NCBI GenBank assembly: GCA_017963875.1
Contig: JAGCTA010000034.1
Location: 1 to 14,547, forward strand
Length of the DNA stretch: 14,547 nt
Direction of reading: 5' to 3'
Source of the DNA: Victivallales bacterium
GTDB taxonomy: Bacteria; Verrucomicrobiota; Lentisphaeria; Oligosphaerales; Oligosphaeraceae
Positions 7,788 to 14,547 of this stretch are shown here, one piece after another (the stretch's first letter is position 1; every line of letters starts with the position of its first letter). Position numbers and translations under genes: made by a program. Under the pieces are notes generated by a model. The model searched no databases, was not told the origin of the DNA, and worked only from the letters and a program-made list of their open reading frames with translations.

Positions 7788-8963
7788 ATGAGAGGAAATA
7801 AACTTGTCGGGGCGCAAATTGGCTGCGGAGCCTTTGCCAATTCACAGCATTTGCCGAATATGGCGTCAAGGGATGACATTAGCATCAAATACTGTTGTGA
7901 CCCCAACCTGCAAAGCGCTCAGAATGCCGTCCGCAAATTCCATGGAGAACAAGCCGTATCCGACTACAACCAGATCATTCAAGATTCTGAACTGGACTTC
8001 ATTACAGTCGCCACGCCCCACGATATGCACCTGCCAATAGTGCGTGCCGCCGCTGCCAATGGCAAGCACGTTTTCTGTGAAAAACCAATGGCGCTCAGCA
8101 TAGAGGAATCCAATGAAATAATCAGAGCCGTCAAACATGGAGGCATCAAACTGTGCGTGGATTTGAACCGCAGAATGGCCCCTTCCATGCTTGTGCTGAA
8201 GAAACGCTATCTGGAGCAACTTACCAATCCAAAACACAATTCCTGGCGTTATGTTGAAACCGACAGGGAAGAACTTCCCGAAGAGAAAACCAGTCATTTT
8301 CTCATGCGCATACAGGATGAAAGTTCCAGTTACAGGATGATACACATGGATCCCGCCCACGGTGGAGGATGCATCATCGGCGAATCCGTCCACTGGCTAG
8401 ATCTGGCATGTTGGCTCTTCGAACCAGCCAGACCTGTGGAAATTACGGCATGGGGAAATGTCCGAATGAATCATGGCATCTTCCTAAAGTTCGACAATGG
8501 CAACTCCGCCACGCTTGACTTTTCATCCTGCGGTACCTTCGATTATCCCAAGGAACTCTTTGAAATCACATCTAGGGCCGCGCTTTTCCGCAATCTTTTC
8601 TTCGTGGAAAACAGATACTATGGCATTCCTGATCTTGACAACGAAACCTTCCCACTTCAGGCAGATGATTTCAAAGACAGCATTCCACAGGAAGGCTTCG
8701 ATGCCTATATGGCCAAAAATCTTGCTAAAAACCAGAACGCAGGCGGAAATATCCGCAACGACACCAGACAGTTGGTCGTAGACAAGGGGCACCGCAACAT
8801 GATGCAGGCCTTCTTTGACGCAATACGCAACAATACCAAACCACCCTGCGATGAATACTGCGGTCTTCAGGCAACACTGCTTGCGCAACTGGCAATTCAG
8901 TCCATCAAATGCAAGAGCACCCTGCCAGTACTTGAAGAGGAACTGCGTCCTGCGATTCTGTAG
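7788..8963 (+). CDS. Gfo/Idh/MocA-family NAD(P)-dependent oxidoreductase
   Basis: A 391-residue cytoplasmic dehydrogenase of the Gfo/Idh/MocA family (PF01408 with a C-terminal alpha/beta domain). The N-terminal Rossmann fold has a dinucleotide-binding loop, IGCGAFANSQH, near residue 12, then VATPHDMH and CEKPMAL, where Lys99 is the family's catalytic-site lysine. The second domain has GGGCIIGESVHWLDLA, holding His202 and Asp205 of the usual H-x2-D motif; the residue three before His202 is Glu199 where Asp is more usual. Members oxidise or reduce a hydroxyl group on sugars, inositols or sugar acids with NAD(P); the substrate cannot be read here. The gene starts 45 bp after the efflux permease without a visible terminator, so it may share that transcript, and lies 44 bp before the enolase-superfamily gene. 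The start is preceded by a weak GGGA about 12 nt upstream. Confidence 0.92.
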   Translation: MRGNKLVGAQIGCGAFANSQHLPNMASRDDISIKYCCDPNLQSAQNAVRKFHGEQAVSDYNQIIQDSELDFITVATPHDMHLPIVRAAAANGKHVFCEKPMALSIEESNEIIRAVKHGGIKLCVDLNRRMAPSMLVLKKRYLEQLTNPKHNSWRYVETDREELPEEKTSHFLMRIQDESSSYRMIHMDPAHGGGCIIGESVHWLDLACWLFEPARPVEITAWGNVRMNHGIFLKFDNGNSATLDFSSCGTFDYPKELFEITSRAALFRNLFFVENRYYGIPDLDNETFPLQADDFKDSIPQEGFDAYMAKNLAKNQNAGGNIRNDTRQLVVDKGHRNMMQAFFDAIRNNTKPPCDEYCGLQATLLAQLAIQSIKCKSTLPVLEEELRPAIL

Positions 8964-9007
8964 AAAACCTGGTCATGGGCCATAAGCATTAATAGCCGTA
9001 AAAAGCG

Positions 9008-10294
9008 ATGCAAATATCATTTATACCTGTGAAAATGCGCCTGCCCCTGAAGTTCGGGGCAGAAGTGATTGACTCAATTCAAATCGCGCACGTTGAGTTG
9101 TCTGCATACGGGGCCACTGGCAGGGGCGAAACGCCGCTGTCGGTGGCCTGGGCATGGCCTTCGGATTTGCCTTTCTCCTTCCGCGAAAATGCAATGATGG
9201 AATTCTGCCGTCTGCTGGAGAAGGAATATCCAGAGCCCCCTATTAGCAGTGAACATCCCATGTTCATTGGATATAAGTTCCTTACAGACAAATTGCCTGT
9301 GCTGCGTCGGCAATTCAACCAGCAAAACAACATCGAAATGCCCCATTTGGCGGCTCTGATTTGCGCATCCGCATTCGACATTGCGCTCCATGACGCATAC
9401 GGCATCGCCAACAATGCGCCGACATATTGCACATACAATGACAACTACATGGCGCATGACTTGTCATTCTTCTTTAATGACAGAACCTTCCAAGGCAAAT
9501 TCCCCAAGGACTTCTTTGTTGAAAATCTGCCAGAGACACTGCCTGTATGGCATCTGGTCGGAGGCAAGGACCTGCTCTATGAAAACCAGCGCACTGGCAA
9601 TGAACCACAGGATGGATACCCTGTTTCACTGGAAAAGTGGATTGAACGCGATGGGCTGAAGTGCCTGAAAATCAAGTTGACGGGACGCGATGCTCAGTGG
9701 GACTACGAGCGCTTGGTAGCCGTGGGAAATATCGCATTGGAATACAAGTGCCACTCAATTTCACCTGACTTCAACTGCCAGGTGCACGAGCCTTCATACG
9801 TGAACCAAATTTTGGACAAACTCCAGCAAGAACATCCAGAAGTCTTTGATTTGCTGCTGTATGTAGAACAGCCATTCCCATACGACATAGAAGCAAACAT
9901 GATTGACGTTCATTCCTGTTCCAAACGCAAGCCACTGTTCATGGATGAAAGCGCACACGACTGGAAATATGTACGTCTAGGATACCAACTGGGATGGAAC
10001 GGCGTCGCCCTTAAAGTCTGCAAGACACAGACTGGCGCACTGCTTTCAGCGTGCTGGGCAAAAGCCCACAAGTTGCAACTCATGGTGCAAGACCTTACCA
10101 ATCCAATGCTTGCAACCATACCCCATGTGCTTCTTGCCGCACACGTTGGCACGATCATGGGCGTAGAATGCAACGCACCTCAATTCTACCCGCAGGTCTC
10201 CCTGCCCTTTGAGGCAAGACATCCAGGCCTGTACGAACGCCGCAACGGCCTTGTCTCACTGGCAACAATACAGGGCAATGGTTTTGGATACTAA
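9008..10294 (+). CDS. Enolase-superfamily enzyme, mandelate racemase/muconate lactonizing type
   Basis: A 428-residue cytoplasmic enzyme of the enolase superfamily, which abstracts a proton alpha to a carboxylate with Mg2+ to catalyse dehydration, racemisation or cycloisomerisation. An N-terminal capping domain (about 1-125) ends in FDIALHDAYG, and the barrel follows. Visible catalytic residues are the Lys-x-Lys pair Lys221/Lys223 (LKIKLTG), metal ligands Asp254 (DFN), Glu287 (VEQPFP) and Asp313 (MDES), and a lysine pair Lys336/Lys339 (LKVCKTQTG) on the opposite side. Lysines on both sides of the metal site place it in the muconate-lactonizing subgroup. An insertion between LHDAYG and the KxK motif (about 35 residues longer than usual) contains PVWHLVGGKDLL. 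An acid-sugar dehydratase or epimerase role fits the neighbours but is inference. No strong ribosome-binding site is seen at 9008. Confidence 0.87.
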   Translation: MQISFIPVKMRLPLKFGAEVIDSIQIAHVELSAYGATGRGETPLSVAWAWPSDLPFSFRENAMMEFCRLLEKEYPEPPISSEHPMFIGYKFLTDKLPVLRRQFNQQNNIEMPHLAALICASAFDIALHDAYGIANNAPTYCTYNDNYMAHDLSFFFNDRTFQGKFPKDFFVENLPETLPVWHLVGGKDLLYENQRTGNEPQDGYPVSLEKWIERDGLKCLKIKLTGRDAQWDYERLVAVGNIALEYKCHSISPDFNCQVHEPSYVNQILDKLQQEHPEVFDLLLYVEQPFPYDIEANMIDVHSCSKRKPLFMDESAHDWKYVRLGYQLGWNGVALKVCKTQTGALLSACWAKAHKLQLMVQDLTNPMLATIPHVLLAAHVGTIMGVECNAPQFYPQVSLPFEARHPGLYERRNGLVSLATIQGNGFGY

Positions 10295-10327
10295 GCATCC
10301 AAGAAACTTCTTCTGATACGTTTTCAG

Positions 10328-10351
10328 ACAGAAATCCAGAAGGTTTTCTGT
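10328..10351 (+). promoter_or_regulatory. Inverted repeat, possible operator or RNA hairpin
   Basis: The arms ACAGAAATCC and GGTTTTCTGT pair at 9 of 10 positions around an AGAA loop. The last base is also the first of TATATT (10351-10356), a 5/6 match to the -10 box. No T-run follows, so this is not a standard intrinsic terminator. The position suggests an operator covering a promoter, or a structured leader; no regulator gene is seen in the window. Confidence 0.4.
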
Positions 10352-10430
10352 ATATTGATAGCGTCTTTCCCGCCTCTGTTTTTGATGCACGGTTCATGCA
10401 ATCCATTTTAGCCATGGCGGATAATTTGCG

Positions 10431-10450
10431 CAGTTCCTTTTCAAGGACTG
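10431..10450 (+). other. Short hairpin in the intergenic gap
   Basis: CAGT-T-CCTT and AAGG-ACTG pair into an 8-bp stem with one bulged T and a TTC triloop. It is followed by mixed sequence rather than a T-run, so it is not a terminator. Function unknown; a chance occurrence is possible. Confidence 0.25.
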
Positions 10451-10570
10451 GAAGAATCATCGTTTGGATATTACAGTATGTTTTTGTTTTGTCTTTCTCA
10501 GAATATCAAGTTTTTGAAATCACCTTGACAAGATACTTTCAATCATCATGGGCAAAGGGGTTTTATCAAA

Positions 10571-11617
10571 ATGAATCGCGTTAATGTTGACTATCTCAAA
10601 CAAAAATGCCTTGAAATTTTCACTCGTGCGGGAATATCCGAAGGAGATGCCACGCTATTGACAACCGTTCTCGTCACCACGGACATGCGTGGCGTGTATT
10701 CCCATGGAGTACTGCGCATAGCATCCTATCTGGACTGCCTTTCCGCTGGCGGCATCCTGCCAAATACAGAAATCAAGATTCTGTCCGAGTCCCCTGCGTC
10801 GCTTCAGGTCAGCGCTGCGGGAGGTCTTGGCATCCCCGCTTCCTATAAAACCATGAGCAGGGTCATTGAAAAATGCAAAGAGCAGGCGGTGGTTTGCGCG
10901 ACGGTCAACCACAGCGACCATTATGGCGCGGCAGGATACTATGCCATGATGGGAGCGGACGCGGGGCTTTTGACATTCTCCATGAGCAATACCTGTCCTT
11001 TGGTCGCACCGACAGGCGGACGGGCATGCACCATCGGCAACAACCCATTCGCATACGCGGCACCTGGTCAAAAACACCATGCTGTTCTTTTCGATGTTTG
11101 CATGAGCAAGGTGGCCAGCGGCAAAATCGCCATCATGGCACAAGAAGGCAAGCCGATTCCTTCAGACTGGATTTTGGACAGAAATGGTAATCCGACCACT
11201 GACGGCAACGAGGTGTTCCATGGCGGAATCATGCTGCCGTTTGCCGAACATAAGGGATATGGCTTTGCCGTTATGGTCGAACTTATGACAGGCGTGCTTG
11301 CCATGTCGGGCATGATGGACGAAGTCAAGTCATGGAACAAAAAACCTGGCAGAGATTCCAATACGGGGCATTGCTTCATTACCATCAATCCGTCTTTCTT
11401 TGGCGGAATAGACAGATTTCGCCAGCGTGTCGATGAAATGATCGACCGCCTCAAGGCATGTCCCCCTGCCGATGGCGTCCAAGAAGTGCTTTATCCAGGC
11501 GAACTGGAGGAACGGCGTGTCGCTGATGCATTGAAAAACGGCATTCCGCTTCCTGAGCCTTCTCGGAAAGAATTGCTCCGCGCTGCCCAAACCACTGGCG
11601 TTTCCCTTGACATCTAA
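10571..11617 (+). CDS. Ldh_2-family malate/lactate-type dehydrogenase
   Basis: A 348-residue member of the Ldh_2 family (PF02615), NAD(P)-dependent 2-hydroxyacid/2-oxoacid oxidoreductases that include YiaK (2,3-diketo-L-gulonate reductase), archaeal-type malate dehydrogenase, ureidoglycolate dehydrogenase and imine reductases. It has the family's distinct fold rather than a Rossmann fold. Visible landmarks are MRGVYSHGVLR with His45, at the place of the YiaK catalytic His44; NHSDHYGAAGYY with His117; SNTCPLVAPTGG; GNNPFAYAAPG; VASGKIAIMAQ; and HKGYGFAVMVELMTGVL. Length is normal. Substrate choice between sugar-derived keto acids, malate and others cannot be made from sequence alone; the sugar-acid neighbourhood favours a keto acid. 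The gene lies 276 bp downstream of the enolase-superfamily gene, probably begins its own transcript, and is followed after 61 bp by the amidohydrolase. GGGG near 10557-10560 could serve as a weak ribosome-binding site. Confidence 0.92.
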   Translation: MNRVNVDYLKQKCLEIFTRAGISEGDATLLTTVLVTTDMRGVYSHGVLRIASYLDCLSAGGILPNTEIKILSESPASLQVSAAGGLGIPASYKTMSRVIEKCKEQAVVCATVNHSDHYGAAGYYAMMGADAGLLTFSMSNTCPLVAPTGGRACTIGNNPFAYAAPGQKHHAVLFDVCMSKVASGKIAIMAQEGKPIPSDWILDRNGNPTTDGNEVFHGGIMLPFAEHKGYGFAVMVELMTGVLAMSGMMDEVKSWNKKPGRDSNTGHCFITINPSFFGGIDRFRQRVDEMIDRLKACPPADGVQEVLYPGELEERRVADALKNGIPLPEPSRKELLRAAQTTGVSLDI

Positions 11618-11678
11618 TTGAATCTTACAAATTCCATATATCCAATCAACCACAAGCCTTTTTCCCTAGACACTCCCT

Positions 11679-12473
11679 ATGAACTTCAATCCAGATAACT
11701 ATGAAATCATCGACGCCCACATCCATCCTTCCCCATCCATACCAGGGACGGATTTGACTCTTTTCGGCAATTCCTCCAATGGCGCGTCCATGGTTCATGA
11801 ATTGCGTCTCGCAGGCATCCGCCAAGGTTGCGGAGCCGTCATCAAGCACTTCGAATATGATTCCATTACCTTCGACGATATTCATGAACTCAATTTGTCT
11901 GGACTGAAACTTCGGGAGCAGTTCCCTGATTTCTATATTCCAGGCATTACCGTCCACCCGAAATTCCCAGAGGAATCCTGCAAAGAGTTGGAAACCATGG
12001 TCAGGGAAAACGGCGTCCGTTTTGTTGGGGAACTTGTAGCCTATCACATGGGTTACAATGCATATTCTCAACCAGCCATGGATGCAATCTGGGAATGCAT
12101 CCGTGACCTTAATCTTCCAGTCAATGTCCATATCGGCGAAATCGAAGACATCGCCGCCGTGCTTTCCAAGTTCCCGACGCTGAAACTCATCATCGCCCAT
12201 CCAACTTCCGTTCCAGACGCATATCGTCAGCGGCTCGAACTTATTGCAAAGTATCCCAATGCCGCCCTTGACATTTCTGGGAGCGGTCCAAATAGTTGGG
12301 GGACAGTTCGATATGGCATTAAAACCGCTGGACGTGACAAGATTCTGTTCGGGACTGACTTCCCGTTGCGCAATCCAGGAATGTATGTGGCTGGAGTCTA
12401 TGCTGAACGGCTGACGCCCGATGAAATGACAGCAGTCTTTTCAGGAAACATCAAACGGCTGATGGACATCTAA
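11679..12473 (+). CDS. Amidohydrolase 2-family metal-dependent hydrolase
   Basis: A 264-residue TIM-barrel hydrolase of the Amidohydro_2 family (PF04909). The metal and active-site set is complete: His14-x-His16 in IIDAHIHPS, His151 in VNVHIGE, His174 in IIAHPTS and Asp227 in ILFGTDFPLRNP. Members include sugar lactonases such as L-fuconolactonase, 2-pyrone-4,6-dicarboxylate lactonase, and resorcylate or ACMS decarboxylases. Between an oxidoreductase and acid-sugar type enzymes, a lactonase or decarboxylase role is plausible, but the substrate is not readable. At 264 residues it is at the short end of the family, yet all motifs are present, so it does not look truncated. It is 61 bp after the Ldh_2 gene and 74 bp before the glycyl radical enzyme. 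No Shine-Dalgarno site is visible; the start is fixed by the nearby N-terminal barrel strand. Confidence 0.88.
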   Translation: MNFNPDNYEIIDAHIHPSPSIPGTDLTLFGNSSNGASMVHELRLAGIRQGCGAVIKHFEYDSITFDDIHELNLSGLKLREQFPDFYIPGITVHPKFPEESCKELETMVRENGVRFVGELVAYHMGYNAYSQPAMDAIWECIRDLNLPVNVHIGEIEDIAAVLSKFPTLKLIIAHPTSVPDAYRQRLELIAKYPNAALDISGSGPNSWGTVRYGIKTAGRDKILFGTDFPLRNPGMYVAGVYAERLTPDEMTAVFSGNIKRLMDI

Positions 12474-12547
12474 GCAATTCAACATAACGGCATCTGCATA
12501 AGTCATTTTCAGATTGTTTCTTAAACCACGCCCTTTTCTCGAATATC

Positions 12548-14547
12548 ATGAACATTTTAGATAACTTAATCGAAAAAAACTACGCTACGGACAACCTTGC
12601 CTGCTTCATTGAACGAGAGGAAATCCTGCGTGCCCATGCGGACGAAACCGCCGCGCTCCCCACATCCGAACGATATCTTCATGAAGCGACGCTTCTTTTT
12701 GAGAAACTCTCAACGCCTATAGAGTCTGAAGATGTCTTTGCTGGACGCATGCTCGAGGGGCGTTGGCCTCACAGCGAACCGTTTACGCGCATCCCAGGCG
12801 GAATCGTCTCTTCAGGCCATATTACGCTCGCAATGCCCAAAATCCTCACTATTGGATTTGACGGCATTCTGGCTGAAGTGGCAGCCAATGCCCAAAGAAT
12901 CGGAACGGATGAGGCGCATTACTTTGAACGTCAGGCCAAGGGCTGCATCATGGGCATACGAAACTACTGCAACCGCTACGCCGATGCAGCCGAAGCCATG
13001 GGAAAGCACGAAATGGCACGTGCGTTGCGAATTGTCCCCTGCAAACCCGCATACGACATGTACTCAGCCTTGCAGTCCATCTGGATGGTGCAGTTCATCT
13101 TCAGCACAATATTTGGTTCAAGAGACTTCGCCCCTGGGCGCATCGACCAATATCTGCTCCCCTTCTACCGCCGTAACCCTTCGCCAGATGAAACTCGCAG
13201 TCTTCTTGCTCATTTCCTGTTGAAATTCAATGAAATCACTGGCACAGCGACAGACAATTATGCACGTAAGCCTACGCCCTGCCAGGCGTCAAAACAGTAT
13301 CTGACATTGGGCGGCAGCGATCTTGATGGCCACTGTCAGTTCAATGAACTATCAAGGCTTTTCATTGAGGCTGCGCAGATAATTCATCTTCCCCAGCCGA
13401 CATTCAATTTCAGAATCGGCACAGACATGACGGATGACGCATGGAAATTGACGGGAGAAGCCGCTTCGACTTTGGACGCACAATGTAATTTCTTCAATGA
13501 AAACATCATTCACAATCGTCTGCTGAATGCGGGCATTCGCCCCGAAGATGCCTGCAACTACGATTTCACCGCCTGCAACAGGGTCGATCTTCCAGGAAAA
13601 CTCCATAATATCATGCCACGCATCGACCGCTTTGACAATTCCTTCGTATGGTTCAGGGAGGCGTTGTTCAGCGCCTCATCAGAAGGCAATGCCGTCGAGG
13701 CGATTCTTGCTGAATTGATGAAAATCGCAGAGGCATTCATTGAAAACGACTTGTCAACCAATCTGTCATGCGTTTTCGAGGTCGATGACTACCGATTCAC
13801 CTGCGAGTCGCTGTTTCTTGACAGTTGCGTACAGACATGCACAGACCTACGACGCAAAGGCTGTGACATTTATCGTTGGAACCACCGCATGTTCTCTGGA
13901 ATCGCCAACATGGCCGACAGCCTCGTGGCAGTCAAACGTCTCATTGACGAGCAAAAACGCTTCTCACTCCCAGAACTCCGCCAAATTCTCAACGACAATT
14001 TCCAGGGCCATGAGGAATTACTTGACGAATTGAGATTCAGAATGCCCAAATACGGCAATGGCATCCCCGAAGTCGATGACCTCGCCGCGCGTGCCGCCAA
14101 TGTCCTCATCGATGCCGCAGAAAAAGCCGCACGTAAAACAGGCTTCATCATGATGACATCCCTTTATTCACTCACCCATCATGCGCAATTCGGCTCAACC
14201 ATTGGCGCAACACCTGACGGCAGACTCGCTGGGGATACCATCAGCGAAAACCAATCGCCCGTTCATGGCATGGACGTGAATGGACCGACGGAATTGCTCA
14301 AAAGCGTCGCCAAACTACCGCATCATCGTTGCATCTGTGGTGGATTGAACATGAAATTCAGTTCACGTCTGCCCGCAGACACGTTGGAGAGCCTGATTCG
14401 GAGTTATTTCGCCATGGGAGGCCTGCATGTCGGCTTCACCATGGTTAATCGCGAAACTCTGGAGGACGCACGTCTGCATCCAGAGAAACACCGTTCCCTG
14501 CTTATCAGGAAAACGGGCTTCTCTGAATTCTATATCTCGCTGTCTCC
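12548..14547 (+). CDS. Divergent glycyl radical enzyme (pyruvate formate-lyase-like), C-terminus outside window
   Basis: The frame is open from the ATG at 12548 to the window edge (666 complete codons). The PFL-like domain (PF02901) is clear: SSGHITLAMPKIL (His91), VPCKPAYDMYSALQSIW, APGRIDQYLLPFY, YLTLGGSDLDGH, ATPDGRLAGDTISENQSP and GGLHVGFTMVNRETLEDA. The thiyl cysteine is Cys343 (YDFTACNRVD) and the radical glycine is Gly657 (IRKTGFSEFY). Their 314-residue spacing resembles PflB (Cys419 to Gly734). Only about 342 residues precede the cysteine, so the enzyme, near 690 residues, is shorter than the usual 760-860. The activating enzyme, a radical-SAM protein, is not in the window and may lie downstream. 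Such enzymes cleave C-C bonds or eliminate water, amines or sulfite under strict anaerobiosis. The active-site loop fits neither the diol/choline type (CVE) nor pyruvate formate-lyase (CCVSP), so the substrate is open. Confidence 0.9.
   Translation, partial: MNILDNLIEKNYATDNLACFIEREEILRAHADETAALPTSERYLHEATLLFEKLSTPIESEDVFAGRMLEGRWPHSEPFTRIPGGIVSSGHITLAMPKILTIGFDGILAEVAANAQRIGTDEAHYFERQAKGCIMGIRNYCNRYADAAEAMGKHEMARALRIVPCKPAYDMYSALQSIWMVQFIFSTIFGSRDFAPGRIDQYLLPFYRRNPSPDETRSLLAHFLLKFNEITGTATDNYARKPTPCQASKQYLTLGGSDLDGHCQFNELSRLFIEAAQIIHLPQPTFNFRIGTDMTDDAWKLTGEAASTLDAQCNFFNENIIHNRLLNAGIRPEDACNYDFTACNRVDLPGKLHNIMPRIDRFDNSFVWFREALFSASSEGNAVEAILAELMKIAEAFIENDLSTNLSCVFEVDDYRFTCESLFLDSCVQTCTDLRRKGCDIYRWNHRMFSGIANMADSLVAVKRLIDEQKRFSLPELRQILNDNFQGHEELLDELRFRMPKYGNGIPEVDDLAARAANVLIDAAEKAARKTGFIMMTSLYSLTHHAQFGSTIGATPDGRLAGDTISENQSPVHGMDVNGPTELLKSVAKLPHHRCICGGLNMKFSSRLPADTLESLIRSYFAMGGLHVGFTMVNRETLEDARLHPEKHRSLLIRKTGFSEFYISLS

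Larger units (their letters stand above)
10295..10570 (+). other. 276-bp gene-free gap with inverted repeats, likely regulatory
   Basis: The longest non-coding stretch in the window separates the enolase-superfamily gene from the Ldh_2 gene. It holds a 24-nt inverted repeat (10328-10351) abutting TATATT, a second hairpin (10431-10450), and TTGACA (10525-10530) inside a TTGAAA/TTTCAA inverted pair (10514-10519 and 10537-10542). It is A+T-rich, notably 10461-10540. Small reading frames cross it on both strands but resemble nothing recognisable. A promoter for the genes downstream is the most likely content. Confidence 0.5.

Noticed and set aside
8964..9007. ATGGGCCAT near-palindrome in the gap before the enolase-superfamily gene as an operator or terminator
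   Set aside because: Only 4 bp per arm around one base, no T-run, and no repeat elsewhere; expected by chance.
10155..10460. Minus-strand reading frame of 101 codons across the end of the enolase-superfamily gene and the gap
   Set aside because: Its first half is antisense to a well-supported gene, the peptide resembles no family I know, and no ribosome-binding site or promoter supports it.
10525..10530. Consensus TTGACA as the -35 of a promoter for the Ldh_2 gene
   Set aside because: No acceptable -10 lies 15-19 nt downstream; a start there would also leave almost no leader. Mentioned only as part of the gap.
10396..10584. Plus-strand 62-codon reading frame in the gap, running into the Ldh_2 start
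   Set aside because: No ribosome-binding site and no recognisable motif; it overlaps the start of the Ldh_2 gene in another frame and is most likely chance.
12732..13223. 163-codon plus-strand reading frame inside the glycyl radical enzyme gene
   Set aside because: It is out of frame with the enzyme, whose conserved motifs span the region without a break.

Overview
The window looks like a chromosomal stretch from an anaerobic, Gram-negative-type bacterium of roughly 50% G+C. The double-membrane inference rests on a TolC-type outer-membrane lipoprotein with matching periplasmic adaptor and inner-membrane parts. The anaerobe inference rests on an oxygen-sensitive glycyl radical enzyme and a bis-[4Fe-4S] DUF362 protein. 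A TMEM43-family protein, an outer-membrane factor with a long N-terminal extension, divergent Gfo/Idh/MocA and mandelate-racemase-like enzymes and a glycyl radical enzyme together recall the PVC superphylum (Lentisphaerota, Kiritimatiellota, Verrucomicrobiota, Planctomycetota). That placement is inference, of moderate to low confidence. I saw no rRNA, tRNA, CRISPR array, insertion sequence, integrase or phage gene.

Layout. (1) 1-590, minus strand: N-terminal part of a TMEM43-family membrane protein, cut by the window edge. (2) 704-1816, plus strand: DUF362 protein with two [4Fe-4S] motifs, divergent from the first gene across a 113-bp promoter region. (3) 1981-7742: a complete four-gene tripartite efflux operon (outer-membrane factor, periplasmic adaptor, ABC ATPase, MacB/FtsX-type permease) with gaps of 9-22 bp. 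(4) 7788-14547: a metabolic block, all on the plus strand: Gfo/Idh/MocA oxidoreductase, enolase-superfamily enzyme, a 276-bp gap with inverted repeats, Ldh_2-family 2-oxoacid/2-hydroxyacid oxidoreductase, Amidohydro_2-family hydrolase, and a glycyl radical enzyme cut by the right edge just after its radical glycine.

How the genes may work together. The efflux genes encode all parts of an ATP-driven MacAB-TolC-like pump, with ATPase and permease as separate proteins. Four of the metabolic genes belong to families that make up non-phosphorylative sugar-acid routes: dehydrogenase, amidohydrolase-type lactonase, enolase-superfamily dehydratase, keto-acid reductase. The added glycyl radical enzyme would supply a radical C-C cleavage or elimination step. 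This reconstruction comes from family membership and neighbourhood only; no substrate can be read from the sequence.

The most notable item is the glycyl radical enzyme. Its fold-defining segments are clear, but its active site departs from known classes. The thiyl cysteine (Cys343) is followed by Asn-Arg-Val-Asp rather than Val-Glu, the radical loop reads RKTGF rather than RVxGY, and the usual H-V-Q-F-N reads H-V-G-F-T. This makes it a candidate for an uncharacterised reaction class.
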